Positions 17,163-26,051 of a stretch of DNA of 64,000 bases are shown in pieces. The notes beneath the pieces are model-generated. The model ran no database searches, was not told the origin of the DNA, and worked only from the letters and a program-made list of their open reading frames with translations. Numbering within the stretch: position 1 is the first letter of the stretch; every line of letters starts with the position of its first letter. Source of the DNA: an uncultured Collinsella sp. (GTDB taxonomy: Bacteria; Actinomycetota; Coriobacteriia; Coriobacteriales; Coriobacteriaceae); contig UQMU01000001.1 in NCBI GenBank assembly GCA_900542305.1, positions 1 through 64,000 of the forward strand, given 5' to 3'. The translations under genes were made by a program, and so were the position numbers.

Positions 17163-17600
17163 CTACTTGCGAGAATTGCTCAGCTTATTGATCAGCGCCT
17201 CAAGACGCTCGCCGTCCTCGGCCGTCTGGGCAATAACCAAAATCGTATCGTTGCCGGCAAGCGAGCCAAGCACATCGGGCAACTCTGCCGCATCAACGGC
17301 GGCGGCGATGCCGGAAGCCGTGCCAGGCTGAGCCTTGATCATAACCAGATTATCGGTACGCAGAACGCCCGTTACAAGCTCGGAAACCATACGCTGCAGG
17401 TGCAGGTCCTCTGCCAGAACATAGATGCCCTCAGGGAGCTTACGCAGCCCCATGTCGGCAATATCGCGAGAGACAGTCGCCTGCGTGCAATCAAAGCCCA
17501 TAGCGCGGAGCTCATCGACCAGCACGCGCTGCGTTCGGACGTCCTTATTGCGCACAATATCTCTAATGGCATCCTGGCGCCCATTGCGTTTTTTAGCCAT
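17163..17600 (-). CDS. argR: arginine repressor
   Basis: 145 aa. N-terminal winged helix (TQATVSRDIADMGLRKLPEG, about residues 38-57) and C-terminal oligomerisation/arginine-binding domain with GTASGIAAAVDA and the GNDTILVI strand. It represses arginine biosynthesis or activates catabolism when bound to arginine. A GGAGAGAGGG site precedes the ATG at 17600; an upstream in-frame start lacks one. The upstream region holds a TTGAATAGTTTAAC stretch loosely like an ARG box, so autoregulation is possible. No arg biosynthetic genes are adjacent. Confidence 0.9.
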   Translation of the reverse strand: MAKKRNGRQDAIRDIVRNKDVRTQRVLVDELRAMGFDCTQATVSRDIADMGLRKLPEGIYVLAEDLHLQRMVSELVTGVLRTDNLVMIKAQPGTASGIAAAVDAAELPDVLGSLAGNDTILVIAQTAEDGERLEALINKLSNSRK

Positions 17601-17688
17601 ACAAACCCTCTCTCCAAAAGATGGCGGAGACAATCAATCAGTGATTGAATAGTTTAACGCTATTTGAAGGCTTTTGTGTATAAGAACG

Positions 17689-17726
17689 CATTTCGAAACA
17701 ATTCTATGCAAGTTTGTTTCGAAATG
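17689..17726. promoter_or_regulatory. 13-bp perfect inverted repeat upstream of argR
   Basis: CATTTCGAAACAA and TTGTTTCGAAATG separated by 12 bp. Each arm contains the palindrome TTTCGAAA, with centres 25 bp apart. It lies between the glycosyltransferase stop and the argR promoter region; operator or transcript-end structure. Confidence 0.5.
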
Positions 17727-17732
17727 AGCCGT

Positions 17733-18773
17733 TTAGGCGGTTTTTGCGCCCGTCCGGTTAAGAAAAGCTGCCAGATGCGTACACATCACGCAGCGCGCGG
17801 GCTTGGCGCTGGCGATCGGCCCAAACAACAGACCGAGCCCCCGATGGTTATCCTTGAGCGCGGCGACCATCTGACGGGTTCGAGGCGCATCGAGCATATC
17901 ACGCATGCGGGCGGAACGCTCGATTGACGACACCCCATGCGGGCTCAGACACAAATTCTCGATGCAGGCGACCAGTCCGGCAAAGTAGAACTTTTGGCTT
18001 GCCAGCTTGAGCCGACCACCGCTGTCTGCTTCCGAGAGTGAGTCCGCAAGCTCGTCGAGCGCTCGAGTGTCATCGGATACCTTGGCATACATGGTGGGAT
18101 CAAAGGCATCTGTAAGTTTAGGTGCCGCCGTGTGGAAACAAGCATCGCCGCAGCCGGACACGCATCGTGTCTGCGAAAGCGCGCATGCCATAAACTCAAC
18201 CGTACGGTACGCCTTGCCGTGCGACAGGCATGCCTCAAACAGCGGACGGCTATACATCACGCCAGAGACTTGAGCAACCAAGCCGCCTAAAATCAACTGA
18301 GGCAGCCCGGTCACCATCGAAGATTTGCTATCAATGGAAATATGAGTAGCATCCAAGACGCGCGAATGGCGCTCTCGATGTGCATCATAGCGGTCGAGCG
18401 ACACCGTGGGAAACACTATGTCTGCCGCAGTATCGCACGCGATATCGACCATCTTGGGAAGGGACTGCGGAGCAAACCACTCATCGGCGTTCATAGCGAT
18501 GATTTGAGAGCCGCGCGAGGCAGCAAAACCGGCACGAAGACAAGCACCGCGCTTCGCGTCCTCGACGTCAATCAAATCAATATGAATGTCCCTGTCGGCA
18601 GCAACTTGAAGCGAATGGCGCACACCGGGCGCAGCATCGCGGCAGACAACGACAATCTGCAAATCGTAGAGGTCTTGGTTCTGGATACTCTCGAGCGCAC
18701 GCATCGCATAGCTGGGCGAACCTTCTACCACAAGGATCACCGAAAGTCGCGGATGCGAGCCACGTCGAACCAA
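17733..18773 (-). CDS. family 2 glycosyltransferase
   Basis: 346 aa. The GT-A domain spans about residues 10-130: LSVILVVEGSPSYAMRALESI, then IVVVCRDAAPG, and an MNADEWF acidic motif (about 94) at the expected DxD position. The C-terminal half is not diagnostic and has no clear membrane helix. The start is a TTG at 18773 with GAGAGG 9 nt upstream. Substrate unknown; cell-surface polysaccharide or teichoic-type polymer synthesis is the usual role. It stands alone between truA and argR. Confidence 0.75.
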   Translation of the reverse strand: MVRRGSHPRLSVILVVEGSPSYAMRALESIQNQDLYDLQIVVVCRDAAPGVRHSLQVAADRDIHIDLIDVEDAKRGACLRAGFAASRGSQIIAMNADEWFAPQSLPKMVDIACDTAADIVFPTVSLDRYDAHRERHSRVLDATHISIDSKSSMVTGLPQLILGGLVAQVSGVMYSRPLFEACLSHGKAYRTVEFMACALSQTRCVSGCGDACFHTAAPKLTDAFDPTMYAKVSDDTRALDELADSLSEADSGGRLKLASQKFYFAGLVACIENLCLSPHGVSSIERSARMRDMLDAPRTRQMVAALKDNHRGLGLLFGPIASAKPARCVMCTHLAAFLNRTGAKTA

Positions 18774-18934
18774 GTTATCCGTCCTCTCGACAGCAATGAA
18801 TCAAACCGTGGTTCATGGTACACCCCGGCAATAAAAGCAATGAGACACCGGTTGTATTGCACGCCAAGAACAGATGTTGCACACGCGCAGCCCACAGATG
18901 ACGGGTGTCGACGCACGACGCGTCGAGCCCTCCC

Positions 18935-19759
18935 TTAGTCGAGCACGACAAGCTCGGCGGGATCGTAATCCACGCCCATAAACGTAAGGCCGCAGGCAGG
19001 AGCCGTGGGGCCCGCAGCGGTACGGTCGCAAGCATCGATGACCTCGCGCATCCACTCGGGTTCACGGCGATGCATGCCAATCTCGACAAGCGTGCCCACG
19101 ATCGTGCGGACCATCGAATGCAGAAACGCATTGCCCTCGATGGTAAACGTCAGGATGTCCTCGCCAAACGCAACCTCATGGCCAAACTCGGCACGCATCA
19201 CGCAGCGGTGCGTGGGCTTGCCCACAGCAGACGCCACCTTGCAAAAGCTCTTGAAGTCCTGCTCGCCCAGTAGCGCGGGACAGGCCGCAGACATCGCCTC
19301 AACATCCAATGGGTAGCGATGCCACCACACCGCACCGCGCGAAAGCACAGGGCGCGCGTCGCGATCGGCAATACGGTACGTATACGTACGGGAACGCGCA
19401 TCAAAGCGTGCAGAAAAGCCTTTACGGGCCTTGTAGACCTCGTTTATGGCGATATCTTTGGGCAGGAGGGCATCCATAGCCCTCAGCCACCTACGGCGCG
19501 TCAAAGCCAACTCAGCGTCCGTTACGGGCACGCTGATGTACTGAGCCACGGCATGCACGCCGGCATCGGTGCGACCCGCGCACGTCAGGTCGATCGGACG
19601 GCGCAGGAGCGTCTCGATAGCGCGGCGCAGCTCGCCCGCAACCGTCGTCTGGCCAGGCTGCTCGGCAAAGCCGCTATAGGACGAGCCATCGTAGGCCACG
19701 CGGAAAATGAGCGTGGCATCGAGCTCAGGAATCGAATTGAAATCAGACGGCGCGGTCAT
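18935..19759 (-). CDS. truA: tRNA pseudouridine synthase A
   Basis: 274 aa. It isomerises U38-U40 in tRNA anticodon stems. The catalytic Asp is in TCAGRTDAGVHAVAQ (about residue 50), with YDGSSYSGFAEQPG at the N-terminus and RMVRTIVG-type sequence near residue 220 (here MVRTIVGTLVEIG). GGGAG lies 6 nt before the ATG at 19759. It sits downstream of rplQ beyond a terminator, the usual neighbourhood of truA in Gram-positive bacteria. Confidence 0.93.
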   Translation of the reverse strand: MTAPSDFNSIPELDATLIFRVAYDGSSYSGFAEQPGQTTVAGELRRAIETLLRRPIDLTCAGRTDAGVHAVAQYISVPVTDAELALTRRRWLRAMDALLPKDIAINEVYKARKGFSARFDARSRTYTYRIADRDARPVLSRGAVWWHRYPLDVEAMSAACPALLGEQDFKSFCKVASAVGKPTHRCVMRAEFGHEVAFGEDILTFTIEGNAFLHSMVRTIVGTLVEIGMHRREPEWMREVIDACDRTAAGPTAPACGLTFMGVDYDPAELVVLD

Positions 19760-19794
19760 GGGCGCTCCCAACAAACAGGCAATGGCATTTCGAC

Positions 19795-19825
19795 AAAAAA
19801 AGAGGGGTACGCGAACGTACCCCTC
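19795..19825 (-). terminator. terminator of the ribosomal/rpoA operon after rplQ
   Basis: GAGGGGTACG-TTCG-CGTACCCCTC stem with a UUCG-type tetraloop followed by seven T residues on the minus strand. Confidence 0.95.
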
Positions 19826-19851
19826 GAATATAGCCTATGCAGACGGATTGT

Positions 19852-20319
19852 CTACTCAGCGGTCTCCTCAGCAGGAGCCTCCTCGGCAGCCTCGACCTTC
19901 TTGGGAGCAGCGGCCTTCTTGGGGGCCGGAGCAGGCTTCTTGGCCTTAGGCGTGCAAGGCTCGGTGACGAGCTCCATGATAACGATGGGAGCATTGTCGC
20001 CCTTACGGTTACCGAGCTTCATGATGCGGGTGTAACCGCCGTTGCGGTCCTGCCACATACCCTGGGCAGCCTTGTCGAAGATCTCGGCAACGAGCTGCTT
20101 ATCGCCGAGCTTGGCGATAGCCAGACGACGAGAGTGCAGGTCGCCCTTCTTGGCCCAGGTGATGATCGGATCGACGACCGAACGCAGCGCCTTAGCGCGG
20201 GTCTCGGTGGTCTTGATGCGGTCGTTCTCGAAGAGGGCCTTAGCAAGGCTCTTCTTCATGGCCTTGGTGTGGCTCGCATCGGTGCCGAGCTTCAGGCCCT
20301 TCTTAACGTTGTGACGCAT
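19852..20319 (-). CDS. rplQ: 50S ribosomal protein L17
   Basis: 155 aa. The first 115 residues are canonical L17 (MRHNVKKGLKLGTDASHTKA start). The C-terminal ~40 residues are an Ala/Lys/Pro- then Glu-rich extension (KKPAPAPKKA...EETAE), longer than the E. coli protein and common in actinobacteria. Last gene of the alpha operon; 30 bp after rpoA. Confidence 0.97.
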   Translation of the reverse strand: MRHNVKKGLKLGTDASHTKAMKKSLAKALFENDRIKTTETRAKALRSVVDPIITWAKKGDLHSRRLAIAKLGDKQLVAEIFDKAAQGMWQDRNGGYTRIMKLGNRKGDNAPIVIMELVTEPCTPKAKKPAPAPKKAAAPKKVEAAEEAPAEETAE

Positions 20320-20349
20320 GGTCTAGTTTCTCCTCAAATATGCGAAGCA

Positions 20350-21291
20350 TTAAGCCTTCAGGCTCAGGCCCATGGACTCAAGCTTGTCCTTCACTTCCTC
20401 GATCGACTTAACACCGAAGTTACGGATGTTGAGCAGATCGTTCTCCGAGAACTCAACGAGCTGACGGACCGAGTGAATGCTGGCGCGCTTAAGGCAGTTG
20501 TAGGAACGGACGGAAAGGTCCAGATCCTCGATCTGCTTGTCCAGCTCGGCGTTGTCGTTGGTGACCTCGGGAGCGAAGATCGAAGCCTCCTCCTCGACCT
20601 CGGGGGTCTCGGCAAGGTTCATAAAGGCGGCCATATGCTGGTTGATGATATTGGCAGCCTGGACCACGGCGTCGCGCGGGGCGATAGAGCCGTTGGTCTC
20701 GATCTCGAGGACAAGGCGGTCGTAGTCGGTGTGCTGACCGACACGGCAAGCCTCAACGAGCTTGGCGCAACGGGAAACCGGCGAGTACAGCGAGTCGACG
20801 TGGATCACACCGATGGGATCGTTGTCGCGCTTGTTGGCCTCGCCAGAAACATAGCCGCGGCCATAGCCGATGCGCATGCTCATGGTGAGATGGCCACCCT
20901 CGGTGAGCGTTGCGATGTGCTGCTCGGGGTTGACCAGCTCAAACTCGGACGGAATAAAGAAGTCCGCACCGGTGACCTCGCAGGGGCCGTCAACCGAGAT
21001 GGTGGCGGTCGCCTCGTCGGTCGTGCCGAGAGCCCTGAAGACAAGACCCTTGACATTCAGGACGATGTCGGTGACATCCTCGACCATGTTAGGGATGGTC
21101 ATGAACTCGTGCTGCGCGCCATCAATCTGAATAGCCTCGACGGCGGCACCCTCGAGCGAGGACAGAAGAACGCGACGAAGGGAGTTACCCAGCGTATCGC
21201 CGTAGCCACGCTCGAGCGGCTCGACGGAGACACGAGCAGACGTCTCGTTGATCTCTTCGACCTGAACCTGAGGCCTAATGAATTCTGACAT
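20350..21291 (-). CDS. rpoA: DNA-directed RNA polymerase alpha subunit
   Basis: 313 aa. The N-terminal assembly domain contains LERGYGDTLGNSLRRVLLSS. The C-terminal domain, which contacts activators and UP elements, contains LDLSVRSYNCLKRASIHSV (about residue 246). The linker is acidic. It lies between rpsD and rplQ in the standard alpha operon order. Confidence 0.98.
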   Translation of the reverse strand: MSEFIRPQVQVEEINETSARVSVEPLERGYGDTLGNSLRRVLLSSLEGAAVEAIQIDGAQHEFMTIPNMVEDVTDIVLNVKGLVFRALGTTDEATATISVDGPCEVTGADFFIPSEFELVNPEQHIATLTEGGHLTMSMRIGYGRGYVSGEANKRDNDPIGVIHVDSLYSPVSRCAKLVEACRVGQHTDYDRLVLEIETNGSIAPRDAVVQAANIINQHMAAFMNLAETPEVEEEASIFAPEVTNDNAELDKQIEDLDLSVRSYNCLKRASIHSVRQLVEFSENDLLNIRNFGVKSIEEVKDKLESMGLSLKA

Positions 21292-21323
21292 GTATTACCT
21301 CCAGCCTCAGCAGCCCGGATGGA

Positions 21324-21920
21324 CTACTTAGAGTAGAGCTCGACGATGAGCTGCTCGTTGATATCACCGCTGATCTGCTCACGCGTCGGCAGAGCGAGCA
21401 CGTTACCAGACAGCTTCTCGATATCGACCTCGAGCCAGCCAGGGACCTCAAAGCGCTCGGAGGAAATCAGGGCCTCCTTGATGGGGAGGAGGTCACGGAA
21501 CTTCTCGCCGACAGCGACGACGTCGCCGGCCTTGACGCGGTAGGACGGGATGTCCACGCGCTTGCCGTTCACGGTGAAGTGACCGTGACGGACGGACTGA
21601 CGAGCCTCTTTGCGGGTGCGGGCGAAGCCAAGACGGAAGACAACGTTGTCGAGGCGAGACTCAAGGATGATCATGAGGTTCTCACCGGTGACGCCGTTCA
21701 TCTTACGGGCCTTGTTGAAGTAGCCGTGGAACTGCTTCTCCAGAACGCCATAGATGAACTTGACCTTCTGCTTCTCGCGCAGCTGCATACCGTACTCAGA
21801 TTCCTTGCGACGGCGCTTGGGCTGACGGATAGATTCCTTCTTGCTGCTGTAACCGAGCTCAGCGGGATCGATCCCGAGCTGACGGCAGCGCTTAAGAACA
21901 GGAGTCCTGTCGATTGCCAT
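21324..21920 (-). CDS. rpsD: 30S ribosomal protein S4
   Basis: 198 aa. It starts MAIDRTPVLKRCRQLGIDPAELG and has a central S4 RNA-binding domain (RLDNVVFRLGFARTRKEARQ). The N-terminus lacks the four-Cys zinc motif, so this is the Cys-minus form. It binds 16S rRNA early in assembly and often regulates its own operon. Confidence 0.97.
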   Translation of the reverse strand: MAIDRTPVLKRCRQLGIDPAELGYSSKKESIRQPKRRRKESEYGMQLREKQKVKFIYGVLEKQFHGYFNKARKMNGVTGENLMIILESRLDNVVFRLGFARTRKEARQSVRHGHFTVNGKRVDIPSYRVKAGDVVAVGEKFRDLLPIKEALISSERFEVPGWLEVDIEKLSGNVLALPTREQISGDINEQLIVELYSK

Positions 21921-21939
21921 ATTGATACGATCCTTTCAG

Positions 21940-22344
21940 TTACACGCGGCGACGCTTCTTGGGGCGGCAGCCGTTGTGCGGAATGGGGGTCTTGTCCTGG
22001 ATGCTCGAGACCTCGAGGCCAGCAGCCTGGAGGGAGCGGATGGCGGTCTCACGACCGGAGCCGGGGCCCTTGACGAAGACGGAAACCTTCTTCATACCGT
22101 GCTCCATGGCCTGCTTGGCAGCAGCCTCGGCAGCCATCTGGGCAGCGAACGGCGTGGACTTACGGGAGCCCTTGAAGCCCACCTGGCCAGCCGACTTCCA
22201 GGAAATGACGTTGCCCTGGGGATCGGTGATCGAAACGATCGTGTTGTTGAACGTAGAACGAATGTGAGCCTGGCCCACGGAAATGTTCTTACGGTCCGCG
22301 CGCTTCAGACGGGCAGCGCGAACGTTCTTCTTAGCAGTAGCCAT
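21940..22344 (-). CDS. rpsK: 30S ribosomal protein S11
   Basis: 134 aa. The signature GPGSGRETAIRSLQAAGLEV and the C-terminal PHNGCRPKKRRRV are those of S11. It sits 14 bp after rpsM. Confidence 0.98.
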   Translation of the reverse strand: MATAKKNVRAARLKRADRKNISVGQAHIRSTFNNTIVSITDPQGNVISWKSAGQVGFKGSRKSTPFAAQMAAEAAAKQAMEHGMKKVSVFVKGPGSGRETAIRSLQAAGLEVSSIQDKTPIPHNGCRPKKRRRV

Positions 22345-22358
22345 CTATCTAGCGCTCC

Positions 22359-22733
22359 TTATTTCTTCTTCTTAGCACCGATCTGACGCTTCGGGCCCTT
22401 GCGGGTACGAGCGTTAGTGTGGGTGCGCTGGCCGCGGACCGGGAGGCCCTTGCGGTGACGAAGGCCGCGGTTGCAGCCGATGTCCATAAGGCGCTTGACG
22501 TTCTGGTTGCGCTCACGGCGGAGGTCGCCCTCAACCATGATCTGGTTCTTGTCGATATAATCGCGGATGGCGTTAACCTCATCCTCGGTGAGGTCCTTAA
22601 CGCGCGTATCCACGTTAACGTTGCACTCGACGCAAATCTTCGTCGCAGTGGTGCGGCCGATGCCGTAAATGTAGGTCAGACCGATCTCAACGCGCTTCTC
22701 ACGCGGGAGGTCGACACCATTAATACGGGCCAA
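22359..22733 (-). CDS. rpsM: 30S ribosomal protein S13
   Basis: 124 aa. It starts MARINGVDLPREKRVEIGLT, has GLRHRKGLPVRGQRTHTNAR, and ends in a Lys-rich tail. It forms inter-subunit bridge B1 at the head of the small subunit. Confidence 0.98.
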   Translation of the reverse strand: MARINGVDLPREKRVEIGLTYIYGIGRTTATKICVECNVNVDTRVKDLTEDEVNAIRDYIDKNQIMVEGDLRRERNQNVKRLMDIGCNRGLRHRKGLPVRGQRTHTNARTRKGPKRQIGAKKKK

Positions 22734-22747
22734 CGTAGTCTCCTCTC

Positions 22748-22861
22748 TTAACCCTGACGCTGCTTATGACGGGGGTTCTCGCAAATGACGAGGACCTTGC
22801 CATGGCGCCTAATGATTTTGCACTTATCGCACATCTTCTTGACCGAAGGACGTACCTTCAT
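22748..22861 (-). CDS. rpmJ: 50S ribosomal protein L36
   Basis: 37 aa. It reads MKVRPSVKKMCDKCKIIRRH followed by a second Cys/His pair (ICENPRH), i.e. the zinc-binding form of L36. AAAGGAAG precedes the ATG. It sits between rpsM and infA as in most bacteria. Confidence 0.96.
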   Translation of the reverse strand: MKVRPSVKKMCDKCKIIRRHGKVLVICENPRHKQRQG

Positions 22862-23011
22862 CGTTCTTCCTTTCGGTAGCGCTCAAACTACTTCCCTACT
22901 ATCTACTCGCCCAGCCGCAGGCGTTTAAAACTATGGCTGGTCTTCACACACAATCCGACCGTAGGTTGAGCTAAGCCTGCAGTCGGAAATGGAGTGCGTG
23001 TATACGTGCCG

Positions 23012-23230
23012 CTATTTGTAGCGATAGGTGATGCGGCCGCGGGTCAGGTCGTACGGGGAAAGCTCCACGACAACCCTGTCACCGGGGAGAATACGGATGT
23101 AATTCATTCGGATCTTGCCAGAAATGTTGCACAGAACCGAATGACCGTTCTCGAGCTCGACCTTAAACATGGCGTTGGGCAACGGTTCCTTTACCGTACC
23201 CTCGAGCTCAATTGCGTCTTCCTTCTTCAC
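23012..23230 (-). CDS. infA: translation initiation factor IF-1
   Basis: 72 aa S1/OB-fold protein with LPNAMFKVELENGHSVLCNI and the C-terminal SPYDLTRGRITYRYK. I start at GTG 23230 (reading MKKEDAIELEGTV) because GAGAAAG is 10 nt upstream and the length matches the family; a TTG two codons earlier is the alternative. A TTACGA-N17-TAGAAT promoter lies 40 bp upstream, so the alpha operon can be transcribed independently of map. Confidence 0.95.
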   Translation of the reverse strand: MKKEDAIELEGTVKEPLPNAMFKVELENGHSVLCNISGKIRMNYIRILPGDRVVVELSPYDLTRGRITYRYK

Positions 23231-23269
23231 AAGCAATCATCTTTCTCTAGAAAACGACAGCGATTGAGT

Positions 23270-23298
23270 ATTCTACAACACGTATGCACGCATCGTAA
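23270..23298 (-). promoter_or_regulatory. predicted promoter of infA and the alpha operon
   Basis: TTACGA and TAGAAT with a 17-bp spacer, in the ~100-bp map-infA gap. Confidence 0.5.
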
Positions 23299-23334
23299 TA
23301 ACTTCGTAATGGCTCCACAACTAAGTGGAACTTG

Positions 23335-24123
23335 TTACATTTCTCCGCCTTGGAGCGAACACCAAGCACCTTGGGCATCCGTGGTCAGAATCACCGGACC
23401 GTCATTGGTAATGGCGACGGTGTTCTCGTAGTGCGCGGCGGGCAGGTGGTCGTTGGTCGTAACAATCCAACCGTCGGAGCCCGTGCTCACATGGTTGGAA
23501 CCCATCGTAACCATCGGCTCGATGGCAATGACCATGCCGGCCTGGAGGCGAACGCCCCTCCCCTTCTTTCCGTAGTTAGGAACGTTGGGGTCCTCGTGCA
23601 TCACGCGGCCAATGCCATGGCCAACATAATCACGAAGCACGCCGTAACCGTGAGACTCGGCGAGGGACTGAACGGCATAACCGACGTCCCCGATATGGTT
23701 ACCGGGAACAGCCTGCTCGATGGCAGCCTTAAGGCAATCGCGCGTGACCTCGCACAAAGCCTTGGCTTCGGGCGTGGGGGTGCCGACGAAAAACGTCCAT
23801 GCGTTATCGCCGACCCAACCGTCGACAACGGCTCCCGTATCGATGGAGATGATATCGCCATCGCGCAGGATCATGTCAGGGTTGGGAATACCGTGGACCA
23901 CGGCATCGTTGATCGATGCGCAAATGGTCCCCGGGAACCCGCCGTAACCCTTAAAGGCAGGGGTGCCGCCATGCATGCGGATAATCTGCTCCGCGAGCTG
24001 ATCGAGCTCAAAAGTCGAAACGCCGGGGCGCACCATGGCTCCAACGTGGCGGAGCGCCATCTTAGATAGCGCTCCTGCCTTCTTCATCTGCTCGATTTGC
24101 GTTGCAGACTTAATCTTGATCAT
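23335..24123 (-). CDS. map: methionine aminopeptidase, type I
   Basis: 262 aa metalloprotease that removes initiator Met. Metal ligands lie in IPNPDMILRDGDIISIDTG (two Asp), GHGIGRVMHEDP (His), AIEPMV (Glu) and a final Glu near VAITNDGP. There is no N-terminal SH3-type extension. The start overlaps the adk stop by 4 bp (ATGA), implying coupling. Confidence 0.97.
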   Translation of the reverse strand: MIKIKSATQIEQMKKAGALSKMALRHVGAMVRPGVSTFELDQLAEQIIRMHGGTPAFKGYGGFPGTICASINDAVVHGIPNPDMILRDGDIISIDTGAVVDGWVGDNAWTFFVGTPTPEAKALCEVTRDCLKAAIEQAVPGNHIGDVGYAVQSLAESHGYGVLRDYVGHGIGRVMHEDPNVPNYGKKGRGVRLQAGMVIAIEPMVTMGSNHVSTGSDGWIVTTNDHLPAAHYENTVAITNDGPVILTTDAQGAWCSLQGGEM

Positions 24124-24752
24124 AGACCGAGAGCCTCTTTGACATCCCCGTACACGGTCTCGCGAGCCTGGTCACCGTTGACCGACTTGAGCAGACCCTG
24201 GCCACGATAGTAGTCGACGAGCGGGCTCGTGGACTTCTCGTAGACATCGAGACGGTTCTTGATGGTCTCGGGCTTGTCGTCGTCGCGCTGATACATCTCG
24301 CCTGCGCACTTGGGGCAGGTGGCATCGGCAGCGGTGCCGGTGTAACCGCAGGCGCGGCAGGTGCGACGCGAAGACAGACGATCGATAATGACCTCGGGGG
24401 CCACATCGACCAGAAGGGCACAGTCGATCTCGCGACCCATGGCGGAAAGCTCGGAATCGAGCGTCACAGCCTGGGCGGTGTTGCGCGGGAAGCCGTCGAG
24501 GATGAAGCCCTGCTGGGCGTCATCGGCGGCAAGGCGCTCCTTGACAAGGTCGATCACGAGCTGGTCGGGAACGAGCTCGCCAGCGTCCATGTACTTCTTA
24601 GCCTGAATACCAAGCTCGGTGCCACCCTTGACGGCAGCACGCAGCAGGTCGCCCGTGGAAATATGGGCGACGCCAAACTCGGCGACGAGCTCCTGTGCGA
24701 CGGTGCCCTTACCGGCACCCGGAGCTCCGAGCAATACGAGGTTCATGAGCAA
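24120..24752 (-). CDS. adk: adenylate kinase
   Basis: 210 aa. The P-loop is GAPGAGKGTVAQ (residue 9). GFPRNTAQA and the LID domain follow. The LID carries four Cys (CRACGYTGTAADATCPKC), so it is the zinc-bearing form common in Gram-positives. It interconverts ATP, ADP and AMP, and sits between secY and map in the conserved spc operon tail. Confidence 0.97.
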   Translation of the reverse strand: MLMNLVLLGAPGAGKGTVAQELVAEFGVAHISTGDLLRAAVKGGTELGIQAKKYMDAGELVPDQLVIDLVKERLAADDAQQGFILDGFPRNTAQAVTLDSELSAMGREIDCALLVDVAPEVIIDRLSSRRTCRACGYTGTAADATCPKCAGEMYQRDDDKPETIKNRLDVYEKSTSPLVDYYRGQGLLKSVNGDQARETVYGDVKEALGL

Positions 24753-24764
24753 TCCTCCTCTAGC

Positions 24765-26051
24765 CTATTTAAAGAATCCATCGTAATCATACATCTTGAT
24801 TTGGCCTTCGAGCTTATCGACCGTGTCGAGCACGACGCCGACCATGATGAGGATGGACGTGCCGCCAAATGCCTGGATCAGATGGTTACCCGTGAAGGAG
24901 AAGATGATCGAAGGCACGATGGCGATGAGCGCCAAAAAGACAGCGCTGGGAAGCGTGATCTTGTTGAGCGCGTTCTTGATGTAGGCCGCGGTAGCCCTAC
25001 CCGGACGGACGCCCGGAATAAAGCCGCCCTGCTTCTTAAGGTTATCGGCCGTGTCATCGGGGTTGAACACCATGGAGGTGTAGAAGTACGCGAAGAACAC
25101 AATGAGGACAACGTTAAGCACCCAGTTAAGCCAACCGGTCGAAAGCGCGGAGGCAACTGCCTGAATCCAGCCGATGCCGGGGAAGAACACGGCAATCTGA
25201 GCCGGGAAGTACAGCAGCGCCGAAGCGAAGATGATCGGCACGACACCCGCGGTGTTGACCTTGATGGGCAGGTAGGTGGTCTGGCCACCCATCATGCGAC
25301 GGCCCACGACGCGCTTAGCGTAGGAGACCGGGATGCGGCGCTGGCCGCGCTCAAGGAAAACAATCAGCGGGATAACCAGCAGGATGATGGCGCAGATGAT
25401 CACCATGGTGATGATGCCACCGGCGTTACCCTCGGTGCTGGAGAAGATAGCCTGCGGCAGACCGGCCATGATGTTCGCGAAGATGATCAGCGACATGCCA
25501 TTGCCGATACCGCGCTGGGTGATGAGCTCACCAATCCACATGATCAGCATAGCGCCCGCGGTGAGCGTACCGACGATCATGAGGTCGAAGATGATCTCGG
25601 GAGCGCCGGCGCCATTAAAGCTGATGCCGAAGCTCTTAAAGAGGAAGAGGTAACCCACGGAGTTGAGGATTGCCAGAGCCAGGGTGAGGTAACGCGAATA
25701 CTGCGTAATCTTGGTCTGACCGACCTCGCCCTCGCGGGCAAGCTCATGCAGGGAAGGCACGACGGCCTGGAGCATCTGGAGGATGATCGAGCTGGTGATG
25801 TAAGGCATGATGCCCAGCGAAAACACCGACACATAGCTCAACGCGCCGCCAGAGAAAAGATTCAGGAGGGCCATAGCACCTGCGGCGACCGAATTGTTAT
25901 CGGTCGAGAAAAGGCCCAGCATCCCCTGGAAGGGAATGCCGGGCACAGGAACGTGCGCACCAATGCGGTACACGACGAGCATAGCTATGGTAAAAAGAAT
26001 CTTTTCGCGCAATTCTTTGATGCGGAAAGCATTCTTAAGACCATTTAGCAC
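24765..26051 (-). CDS. secY: preprotein translocase subunit SecY
   Basis: 428 aa with ten predicted membrane helices forming the Sec channel. Diagnostic stretches are IGAHVPVPGIPF after TM1, LGIMPYITSSIILQML (lateral gate) and RMMGGQTTYLPIKVNTAGV. Its first 7 bp overlap the rplO stop region, so translation is probably coupled. Confidence 0.97.
   Translation of the reverse strand: MLNGLKNAFRIKELREKILFTIAMLVVYRIGAHVPVPGIPFQGMLGLFSTDNNSVAAGAMALLNLFSGGALSYVSVFSLGIMPYITSSIILQMLQAVVPSLHELAREGEVGQTKITQYSRYLTLALAILNSVGYLFLFKSFGISFNGAGAPEIIFDLMIVGTLTAGAMLIMWIGELITQRGIGNGMSLIIFANIMAGLPQAIFSSTEGNAGGIITMVIICAIILLVIPLIVFLERGQRRIPVSYAKRVVGRRMMGGQTTYLPIKVNTAGVVPIIFASALLYFPAQIAVFFPGIGWIQAVASALSTGWLNWVLNVVLIVFFAYFYTSMVFNPDDTADNLKKQGGFIPGVRPGRATAAYIKNALNKITLPSAVFLALIAIVPSIIFSFTGNHLIQAFGGTSILIMVGVVLDTVDKLEGQIKMYDYDGFFK

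Noticed and set aside
19837..21288. 483-codon plus-strand frame opposite rplQ and rpoA
   Set aside because: An antisense shadow of conserved ribosomal-operon genes; composition is Leu/Val/Gly/Asp-rich nonsense without domains.
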